A stretch of 28,959 nucleotides of DNA, from the NCBI GenBank assembly GCA_945787595.1, contig CALZJV010000038.1, positions 1 to 28,959 of the forward strand. The letters run 5' to 3'. Positions 23,058 to 28,959 of this stretch are shown here, piece by piece (the stretch's first letter is position 1; every line of letters starts with the position of its first letter). The notes under the pieces were generated by a model. That model saw only the letters and a list, made by a program, of their open reading frames with translations. It made no database searches and had not been told where the DNA came from. The DNA is from an uncultured Desulfobacterales bacterium. GTDB lineage: Bacteria > Desulfobacterota > Desulfobacteria > Desulfobacterales > JAFDCJ01. Position numbers and translations under genes: made by a program.

Positions 23058-23923
23058 TATCAGTTAGTAATTGATTTTGGAGGCGTTCAAAATAATCCTA
23101 AATATTTTTGATCTTTCTCTACGTATCAAACCTTTTTATGTGGTTTGTCTCCGCTTATATTGAGTTTGTCTTTGAATTAGAACCTGTGTATTTTGTATAC
23201 ATAATAACTTTCTGAAAATCAACAAACCTTGCCCTTCGCTTTGCGCTTCCGCCCAACTATAATTGGCCGACCTAATTGCCTGAAAGCAAAACACGCAATT
23301 AGAGATAAGGCATTCCTTTTTCAGCGCGGATAAGTCGAAAATGGTGAATTGTGTATCGGCTTCAGCTGCAGCCCAACATATTGAGACGCCAATTAAACGC
23401 CAACATTAACCATCCAGATAACCAAAGCGGGTTTTGTTTTCAAGCTTATTTTTTTAAGCCGGGTTTGCAAATCCAGACCAGTTTGAGCACAGATCACCGC
23501 AATGCCTGCGTTCGGAATTATTAAAGGCAGGTTTCAATCGGATAATCGGTACCTACTGGAAACCTTTTGTCATGGCTTTCTCCATCAGGATGTATTGTTT
23601 TTTAGATTATTAGCGGATAAAAAATCTCCTGATATTCTTTTTTGGCCTTGAGAGGGATTTGTTTTCGCTTAAGCGAGAGCCGCTGGCAAGCAGGTTAAAG
23701 AGGTTCTGGATACAAGGACCGGTTCAGATTGATTGGTCGCGTCAGGTTAGGCCAGCTTTCTATTTATCGGAAATGGTTATCAGTGTCAAGGAATTATTTA
23801 AGAGTGCTACAATGTAGTAATTTGAGATGTCCTCCTTGGTTTAATATACCTTGCCACAACATGTAATTCGATGATTATCGAAATGTGTGATGATATAATT
23901 CGCCTATCACACGGTTTTGAGAG

Positions 23924-23953
23924 TTGTCAAATGTTGAAATTTATAGATACTAT
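23924..23953 (+). promoter_or_regulatory. Possible promoter of the IS110-type transposase
   Basis: TTGTCA (23924-23929), an 18-bp spacer and TACTAT (23948-23953) are a weak sigma-70 match about 75 bp before the transposase ATG. The call rests on sequence match only. Confidence 0.3.
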
Positions 23954-24027
23954 GCAGAGTTTCCTAAGCAGCCTTTTTGTGTATACTAAGAATTATTTGA
24001 AACCTTAAACCACAAAGGAGGCGAACA

Positions 24028-25124
24028 ATGAAAAAGACTCAAGAAACCCTGCGAATCAAAGATAGCATAAAAGAGGCGATATTGTACATCGCTTTTGAAC
24101 TCAGTAACAGCAAATGGAAGCTGGCGTTTAGTGATGGAAGTAAGCGGTATAAAACGATAACAGCGGGAAATTTATATCAACTGCAGGTCGAGATAGACCT
24201 TGCGAAGCGCAAATTTAAGATGATCGAAGATGTCAGAGTCGTCAGTTGTTATGAAGCCGGCCGGGATGGTTTTTGGATCCACCGCTATTTAGAAAGCCAG
24301 GGGATTGAAAATTTAGTGGTCGATTCTGCCAGTTTGGAAGTCAACCGGCGTAAGCGGCGAGCGAAAACGGATCGTATCGATGCGGGAAAGCTTTTGCGGA
24401 TGTTGATGAGGTATTGGGGTGGTGAAAAACAAGTGTGGTCAGTGGTGCGGGTTCCCAGTGAACAAGATGAAGACGCGCGTCATTTGCATCGGAGCCTGGG
24501 AAGCCTGAAGAGTGAACGGACCCGGCATCGCAACCGGATAAAAGGGCTTTTGATTCAACAAGGGATAAAGGTAAGCAATCCGAGCCAGAAGAAGTTTTTA
24601 GAGGTGCTGGAAAAGGTACGTACCTGGAATGGACAAGCAGTTCCGCCGGGACTGAAGTCCCAGGTGGTCAGGGAATATGAACGCTTGCAGGTTGTTGAAG
24701 ATCAGATCAAAGCCTGGGAGAAGGAAAAAAAGAAAAGACTCAAGAACCCTGATACGGATAGCTTGGAGAAAGTAGTCAAGTTAGCTTCGCTGTATGGAAT
24801 CGGCTCGGTGAGTTCCTGGACATTCGTGATGGAGTTTTTTGGCTGGCGCCAGTTTCAAAATCGGCGGGAGGTAGGAGCTTTAGCCGGTTTGACCCCAACG
24901 CCGTATGACAGTGGCAAAAGTCTGCGAGAGCAAGGAATCAGCAAGGCAGGCAATCAGCGCGTACGCGCCTTGGCAGTTGAGATTGCCTGGGGTATGCCAA
25001 TGGGGGTAAACGCATGCGGCGCATCGGTATCGTAGCCGTGGCTCGTAGGCTTTTAATCGGCCTGTGGCGTTATCTGGAATATGACAAGATTCCCGAAGGC
25101 GCACGCTTAAAATCATTGGCATAA
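24028..25124 (+). pseudogene. IS110/IS1111-family transposase, frameshifted near the C-terminus
   Basis: A strong ribosome site (AAAGGAGG) precedes the ATG. The N-terminal RuvC-like (DEDD) domain has E24 (AFELSNSKW, where many relatives have Asp), E76 (CYEAGRDG) and D115/D118 (KTDRIDAGK). A coiled-coil middle is followed by the Transposase_20 domain with LYGIGSVSSWTFVMEFFGWR and the Ser-containing D294-SGKS plus REQGISKAGNQRVR. The frame stops at 25035 with an unrelated tail (GMPMGVNACGASVS). In another frame from 25005 the expected C-terminus continues: GKRMRRIGIVAVARRLLIGL, WRYLEYDKIPEGARLKSLA, stop 25122-25124. A deletion of some tens of bp with a frame change near 24995-25005 is the simplest explanation. 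The enzyme is therefore probably inactive. Confidence 0.85.
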
Positions 25125-25330
25125 TGCAAATATTCAATTAAGACCAAAAGGAGAAACTAACGGCAATAGACTTTAGTGATGGATCGTCTTGGTTGGTAAA
25201 GGCGCCCGTGTAACTGCTGGGTGCTCTCTGAGAGCTACCGTTTTTATAGATGGGGCGCCTTTATTAACCGGTTGTCCAAAGCGCATTTCGAGCGCATTCA
25301 GCATTAGGTGTCTGACCAAAAGTGTCAGCA
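25125..25330 (+). ncRNA. Structured non-coding end of the IS110/IS1111 element (candidate bridge/seekRNA region)
   Basis: Directly after the transposase a 17-bp stem forms between 25191-25207 (GGTTGGTAAAGGCGCCC) and 25253-25269 (GGGCGCCTTTATTAACC), with two G-U pairs. Its large loop holds a second hairpin (GGTGCTCTC with GAGAGCTACC, one bulge). IS110-family elements carry a guide RNA in a non-coding end; in the IS1111 group it lies after the transposase. The structure and place fit this, but the RNA has not been shown and target-binding loops cannot be assigned. Exact ends are unknown. Confidence 0.4.
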
Positions 25331-25949
25331 CGGATAGAAGTTGGTAGGGCCTTTGGAGGCCAACGACTTAAAAGAACCGACCAGCCAGATCGGATCAACC
25401 ATCAATATTTTATCTACAGTTTCCCATCTAGCTTTCAGGGGAAACAAGCGGTCTTTTGCGTAATCAATAGCCGTTGGGTTCGAGAAGTAAAACATGGAGG
25501 AAATCGACCGCGGAAATGTGGCCTGTGCTCCGACGAGCTTTCTAGTGGCCCATTCTCGCACAGACAAGGGGATTATCGGGGATCGGGCCACAGCAAGTGA
25601 TTGATAATTCGGGAAAAGACTTAAAAAACAAGACGATTATCAGGCTAAAAGCTATCATTTTGGTGGTAAAATGGGCGTTTTAAGACATACGGGGGATTGC
25701 TTTAACTGGCTAGTTTCCAGTGGATGGTCAACAGATGTGATATTTTGAATCCTTTTCAGATAAATACCGATGGGCATCTTTTTAAGATCAGAAGTTTCAG
25801 ATTGCCACAAAACCCCGCGATTCTGTCGTATTTGGCTACTGCCTTTCCATTGAAATCTTTTCAAATTCAATCAGGACAGGGTGGGGAATTTAATAAACCT
25901 TCCCAACTCAAGGTAATCGAGTCTGGCAAACAATGATATTTTACAGGTA
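25331..25949. other. Gap without supported genes
   Basis: Several short open frames exist on both strands (for example 25322-25600 + and 25325-25591 -), but none has a good ribosome site or a recognisable protein pattern. The stretch probably consists of decayed sequence beside the IS element. Confidence 0.4.
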
Positions 25950-25963
25950 CCCTTGGGGACGCC
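25950..25963 (+). repeat. 14-bp copy of the tRNA-Glu 3' end (possible attachment-site remnant)
   Basis: CCCTTGGGGACGCC is identical to 19052-19065 and here is followed by A, which restores the CCA end. No other part of a tRNA is seen upstream. A strong terminator follows 16 bp later, as expected behind a tRNA gene. The two copies are in the same orientation, 6.9 kb apart. Confidence 0.55.
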
Positions 25964-25979
25964 AATAATAATATCAAGT

Positions 25980-26009
25980 GGTCGTCGGGTAACCTGACGG
26001 CCTTTTTTA
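25980..26009 (+). terminator. Intrinsic terminator behind the tRNA-like 3' end
   Basis: GGTCGTCGGGT (25980-25990) pairs with ACCTGACGGCC (25992-26002), with two G-U pairs, and is followed by TTTTTTATT. This is a good Rho-independent terminator. Confidence 0.75.
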
Positions 26010-26079
26010 TTAATGGGGTAAAAGGGTGGGCGATAACCCGACAGTCTTGTCTTGAGTTTATCAAGCTTGAAATTCATTA

Positions 26080-26108
26080 TTGCCAAATCAATCTATCTGC
26101 GTTACATT
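26080..26108 (+). promoter_or_regulatory. Possible promoter of the VapBC-like operon
   Basis: TTGCCA (26080-26085), a 17-bp spacer and TACATT (26103-26108) lie 38 bp before the antitoxin ATG. The -35 has one and the -10 two mismatches to consensus. Confidence 0.35.
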
Positions 26109-26146
26109 AGCATCTTACTCCTGTCTTACCAACTAAAGGAGGAAGT

Positions 26147-26398
26147 ATGGAAACAACTCGACTATCCAATAAAGGCCAAATCGTTATACCGAAACAGGTT
26201 CGAACGGCACATGGCTGGGAACCAGGGCTTGAATTTATCGTTGAAGACACAGGAGACGGAATCAAGCTAAAACCTATGACGCCATACTTAGAAACTAAAG
26301 CCGAAGAGCTGTTGGGTTGCGTAGGTTATCAAGGTCCTAAGAAATCATTAACAGAGATGGAGGATGCAATCGCCAAAGGAGCGCGGGAGAAGCTATGA
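26147..26398 (+). CDS. AbrB/SpoVT-type antitoxin (VapB/MazE-like, 83 aa)
   Basis: ATG at 26147 has a strong ribosome site (AAAGGAGGAAGT). The first ~45 residues are a swapped-hairpin AbrB domain (TTRLSNKGQIVIPKQVRTAH, then GWEPGLEFIVED), which binds operator DNA as a dimer. The C-terminal part (about 50-83) is the region that usually covers the toxin. The gene overlaps the PIN-domain toxin gene by 4 bp (ATGA). The protein is expected to neutralise that toxin and to repress the operon. Its length is typical. Confidence 0.87.
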   Translation: METTRLSNKGQIVIPKQVRTAHGWEPGLEFIVEDTGDGIKLKPMTPYLETKAEELLGCVGYQGPKKSLTEMEDAIAKGAREKL

Positions 26399-26784
26399 TT
26401 GCTGTGGACACGAATTTGTTGGTGAGAATACTAACCAATGACGATCCTATTCAGGCACGTCGGGCTGTAAAAATATTGAAAAGTGATGATATATTGATCC
26501 CCAAAACGGTGTTTTTGGAAACGGAATGGGTATTGCGGTACGCCTATGAAATTGGTAGATCGAATATAATAATTGGATTTCAGAAATTGATCGGGCTGCC
26601 AAATGTGAATGTCGAAGATCCTGATAGCATTTATCAGGCGATTTCATGGTATGAAAATAAATTTGATTTTGCTGACGCCTTACACTTGGCATCCAGTAGG
26701 AGATGTGGTAGTTTTGCTACTTTTGATAGTTCGTTTATCAAAAAGGCGCAGCAACTCAGCTCGATGGAAATGATTAAACCATGA
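26395..26784 (+). CDS. PIN-domain toxin (VapC-like ribonuclease, 129 aa)
   Basis: The PIN fold carries its acidic residues: D5 (AVDTNLLVR), E42 (FLETEWVLR), D94 (FDFADALH) and D111 (FATFDSSF). These bind Mg/Mn in VapC toxins, which cut specific RNAs such as tRNA. Length and spacing are normal, so it is probably functional. The start overlaps the antitoxin stop, so both are translated together. The partner is of the AbrB type, a common pairing. Which RNA is cut cannot be told from sequence. Confidence 0.9.
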   Translation: MIAVDTNLLVRILTNDDPIQARRAVKILKSDDILIPKTVFLETEWVLRYAYEIGRSNIIIGFQKLIGLPNVNVEDPDSIYQAISWYENKFDFADALHLASSRRCGSFATFDSSFIKKAQQLSSMEMIKP

Positions 26785-26838
26785 TTAGAAAGATCCCTTT
26801 CTTTGAGTTCGACCCATTCCCTCTTAAACTATGAATCT

Positions 26839-26906
26839 TAGATCTTAAAATGTGCATTTAAGATTTGAAATATAGATCTTAAAATGTGCATTTAAGATTT
26901 GAAATA
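26839..26906. repeat. Perfect 34-bp tandem repeat with internal hairpins
   Basis: Two identical 34-bp units lie at 26839-26872 and 26873-26906. Each contains ATCTTAAA and TTTAAGAT as inverted arms around ATGTGCA. The place, between the toxin stop and the 3' end of the convergent reductase gene, would suit a bidirectional terminator or a protein-binding site. No T-run typical of a terminator follows. The rest of the gap 26785-27032 holds nothing recognisable. Confidence 0.8.
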
Positions 26907-27032
26907 GGCTTTTCATTTAGTACTTCATTAAAGCAGATAGTTAGCGTGGTCCGACACCCGCTTCCAACAGCGGTTAAGTCAGACAACATTGAGTTAGTCA
27001 ACTCAGGACACACAACGTCCCCTAAATTTTTC

Positions 27033-28148
27033 CTAATCTTCTTTTAACTGACTGCATTGGACGTGTATCTTACCTTTATCATCAAGGCTGAAGCATTTGC
27101 CACAGGAGATACAATCCGCCGAACTTCTGTCGCCCTCTTTCCATCGTCTGATCAGGTCCGGCTCCCTAATCAACGGCCGGCAGATGGAGATCATGTCAGA
27201 GGCACCCGAACCAATGATATCTTCCATAACCCCCGGGCTGCGCATACCCCCTACGATGCTTAAGAGAAGAGACGTCGATTTTCGGACTATGCGGGCCTCG
27301 GGAAGGAAACATGCCTCTTTTTCCTCTGATGTAATACCTAAAAGATTCTTTTTCCTGCAGGACATATCCTGATTACAGTGGCTTATTTCGATTAGGCAGA
27401 CCCCCTCATGCTCTAAGGCCTTGGCAACCGCTGCACCTTCCTCAATACTGAATCCATCGCCGGATTTCAGGTAATCCTTGCAACCCAGCTTAATCATAAC
27501 CGGAAAGTTGTCATCCACCTGGTTTTTTATTGATCGGGCAACCTCGATTACGAACCTCATTCTGTTCTCCAAACTCCCTCCCCATTTGTCCTGCCTTTGG
27601 TTGCTTAGGGGAGAGAGAAATTGTGAGACCAGATAGCCATGTGCCCCGTGAATCTGGACGCCATCAAAACCTGCTTCCTGAACCCGGCGTGCAGCCTGTC
27701 CAAAAGCGGCGATTATCTTGTCAATATCCTCGTCTGTCATAATCCTGGGTTTGCAGCCGTAATCGGGCATTTTATCCACGAGGGAGACGGCCATATAATC
27801 ACCCCCCGTCCTGGCCGTTGTTTCAGAAGCCGAGCCACAGTGGACTATCTGCATGACGACCCGGCCGTCAACATCATGAACAGCTTGTGTCATCTTTTGA
27901 AACCCCGGGATATGATCATCATCCTGGATACCGTTCATATCAGGGAACGACTGTCCGCTTTTCAGGACATAGGCGTAACCGGTTACTATCAGTCCGACAT
28001 CATTTTCCGCCAGTCTCCGGATCAGATCAATGCTCTCCTGACCGGTGAAGCCATCCATATCACTAAGTGCATAATAGGTGGCGGATCGAAGGAAGCGATT
28101 CTTTATCTCGAGATTTCCCACTGTAACAGGCTCAAATAGTATAGACAT
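27033..28148 (-). CDS. NADH:flavin oxidoreductase of the old yellow enzyme / 2,4-dienoyl-CoA reductase type (371 aa)
   Basis: The protein is an FMN-binding TIM barrel: start LFEPVTVGNLEIKNRFLRSA, and the family signature H167-GAHGYLVSQFLSPLSNQ with the following RQDKWGGSLENRMRF. Near the end GGMRSPG and ICRPLIREPDLIRRW form the FMN-phosphate site. Four cysteines at the C-terminus (C346, C349, C352, C365) are placed like the [4Fe-4S] ligands of 2,4-dienoyl-CoA reductase, with the third Cys one position earlier. The FAD/NAD(P)-binding half of the large enzymes is missing, so electrons must come from a partner. It probably reduces C=C bonds of unsaturated carbonyl or acyl compounds; the substrate is unknown. 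A GGAG ribosome site lies 7 bp before the ATG. Confidence 0.9.
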   Translation of the reverse strand: MSILFEPVTVGNLEIKNRFLRSATYYALSDMDGFTGQESIDLIRRLAENDVGLIVTGYAYVLKSGQSFPDMNGIQDDDHIPGFQKMTQAVHDVDGRVVMQIVHCGSASETTARTGGDYMAVSLVDKMPDYGCKPRIMTDEDIDKIIAAFGQAARRVQEAGFDGVQIHGAHGYLVSQFLSPLSNQRQDKWGGSLENRMRFVIEVARSIKNQVDDNFPVMIKLGCKDYLKSGDGFSIEEGAAVAKALEHEGVCLIEISHCNQDMSCRKKNLLGITSEEKEACFLPEARIVRKSTSLLLSIVGGMRSPGVMEDIIGSGASDMISICRPLIREPDLIRRWKEGDRSSADCISCGKCFSLDDKGKIHVQCSQLKED

Positions 28149-28567
28149 TACCTTACTCCTTTTTCCTCATCGACAAAGTCAGTTGTTGGTGATCAAAAAT
28201 TTAATCCGAAACTACCGGACATATACGATATGATGGCTGTTAATTCTTCCTAGTTTTTCGTTCGATGATGATTGTGCATAACGTCCGACAGGAATTAACA
28301 ATAAAAAGGCAAAAAAAGCAAGCGTCATGGCTGCAATTATCGTCGTTTTATAGCTTCCGGTTTTATTGATCAAATCTTATTTTTGCTTACTTCCAAAACC
28401 CGACAGCAGCGAGTTGGTGTTTAAATAATTCGGCGGTTTACGCTTGCCGATAAAATTACGGAAAAAAGGGGATCAGATCTTTGGAATTCACAGATCAGTT
28501 GAAATGAATAAATAAAGGCCTCTGGCAAGAGCGTTGAGAATACAGTATCCCGATGCATATTATCACA
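28149..28567. other. Decayed AT-rich stretch, possible transporter remnant
   Basis: A 53-codon frame on the minus strand (28373-28212, TTG start) reads INKTGSYKTTIIAAMTLAFF, AFLLLIPVGRYAQSSS and on: one hydrophobic helix preceded by a loop with a G-x-Y-K pattern, somewhat like an MFS transporter segment. It has no good ribosome site and is followed directly by the reductase gene on the same strand, so it may be the remains of a transporter gene once in the same operon. Nothing else is supported. Confidence 0.3.
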
Positions 28568-28613
28568 CGAAATCTTGTCGGACCAAATTCCGAAATCTTG
28601 TTGGACCAAATTA
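28568..28613. repeat. 23-bp tandem repeat, two copies
   Basis: Units at 28568-28590 and 28591-28613 (CGAAATCTTG-[T/C variant]-GGACCAAATT) differ at two positions. There is no sign of a longer array, so this is not a CRISPR. Confidence 0.7.
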
Positions 28614-28663
28614 ATTTTTTGAAAATTAATGAAATAAATGTTAAGCGAGAGGCTGTTTAGGGG

Positions 28664-28703
28664 CTTAAAACCACCTTTTTGATGGCAAAAAAGTGGTTTT
28701 AAG
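28664..28703. repeat. Long inverted repeat in front of the transposase fragment
   Basis: The 17-bp arms 28664-28680 (CTTAAAACCACCTTTTT) and 28687-28703 (AAAAAAGTGGTTTTAAG) pair with a single mismatch around the loop GATGGC. It lies directly before the point where the transposase frame becomes readable and may be a small inserted element or an IS end. Confidence 0.7.
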
Positions 28704-28708
28704 GAAAA

Positions 28709-28959
28709 GCAATATTAGTTCTACCCAAAAAGGGTAGATTATCCGCCAAAGACAAACAATTAGAGCAGTCGGAAGAATTTGTTGAATCCCGACGCAAGCA
28801 TTCAGCAGTTGAATCATCCATCAATGCTTTAGAAAATCATGGGCTGGACCGCTGCCTGGATCACGGTCTTCATGGATTCAAACAATACGTCGCGTTATCA
28901 GTACTAGCACGAAATATACAGATAATAGGTCACCTTATTCAGCAAAAAGACCTAAAACA
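28709..28959 (+). pseudogene. Transposase C-terminal fragment (ISNCY/IS5-like), running off the window
   Basis: The frame is open from 28709 to the window end and reads LVLPKKGRLSAKDKQLEQSE, then EFVESRRKHSAVESSINALE, NHGLDRCLDHGLHGFKQYVA and LSVLARNIQIIGHLIQQKDL. The pattern HSAVES.INALE.HGLDRC.DHG..GF..YV.L.VLARN is the C-terminal region of a widespread transposase family. An in-frame stop (TAA 28700-28702, within the inverted repeat) cuts it off upstream, so the N-terminal part is missing. The end of the gene is outside the window. Confidence 0.7.

Larger units (their letters stand above)
22680..24027. other. Long AT-rich gap with IS remnants
   Basis: This 1.35-kb stretch has no intact gene. 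It contains the IS701-type transposase remnant (22779-23005), the hairpin next to it, and the presumed leader of the IS110-type transposase. Between 23060 and 23880 I see no coding pattern on either strand, only short repeats and T-runs. The unexplained length before the IS110-type gene might include a non-coding end of that element. Confidence 0.4.

Noticed and set aside
25322..25600. 92-codon frame and its reverse counterpart behind the IS element
   Set aside because: Neither has a start signal or a recognisable family; the region is probably decayed.
28568..28613. CRISPR array
   Set aside because: Only two directly adjacent 23-bp units without spacers; no cas genes in the window.

Overview
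The window looks like the chromosome of a Gram-negative, diderm bacterium. Its outer-membrane barrel, OmpA-type peptidoglycan-binding domains, lipoproteins and ExbB/ExbD-type proton channels need two membranes. The mix of an AgmX/TonB-like protein, a clostridial-type old-yellow-enzyme reductase and many IS remnants would fit Desulfobacterota (deltaproteobacterial relatives). This placement is an inference; no decisive phylogenetic marker is present.

Region A (2-16914, all + strand, evenly GC-rich, almost gapless) is one large gene cluster. In order it holds: the 3' end of a DUF11/SdrD_B-type surface protein; a 1703-residue protein with three N-terminal OmpA-like domains and a long C-terminal beta-rich, probably barrel, region; a small secreted coiled-coil protein; a 629-residue periplasmic TPR/coiled-coil protein; a 1083-residue TPR lipoprotein; a 231-residue TPR lipoprotein; a 95-residue secreted protein; an ExbB/TolQ channel protein; two ExbD/TolR proteins; an AgmX/TonB-like linker with a cytoplasmic coiled coil; and, after a 209-bp gap, a second, nearly identical ExbB. 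Several genes overlap by 4 bp (ATGA), so they are probably one operon. Together they read as an energised machine spanning the envelope: a proton-driven inner-membrane motor, a TonB-like linker, TPR lipoproteins as periplasmic scaffold, and an outer-membrane/surface part. The general logic is that of Tol-Pal, TonB-ExbBD and the Myxococcus Agl/Glt gliding motor, but the gene content matches none of them exactly. This is the most interesting system in the window.

Region B (16915-26010) is AT-rich, gene-poor accessory DNA. It contains IS remnants (IS3-type OrfA, IS701-type, IS110/IS1111-type), a small two-helix membrane protein, a nucleotidyltransferase with an overlapping small partner, an orphan ParD-type antitoxin beside a truncated ParE, a 721-residue metzincin-like metalloprotease on the minus strand, and two partial copies of a tRNA-Glu 3' end, each followed by an intrinsic terminator. 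The tRNA pieces lie 6.9 kb apart and may be decayed attachment sites of an island.

Region C (26011-28959) holds a VapBC-like toxin-antitoxin pair, a 34-bp tandem repeat, a flavin-dependent NADH:flavin oxidoreductase/2,4-dienoyl-CoA reductase-type enzyme (minus strand), decayed sequence, and the 3' part of another transposase running off the window end.
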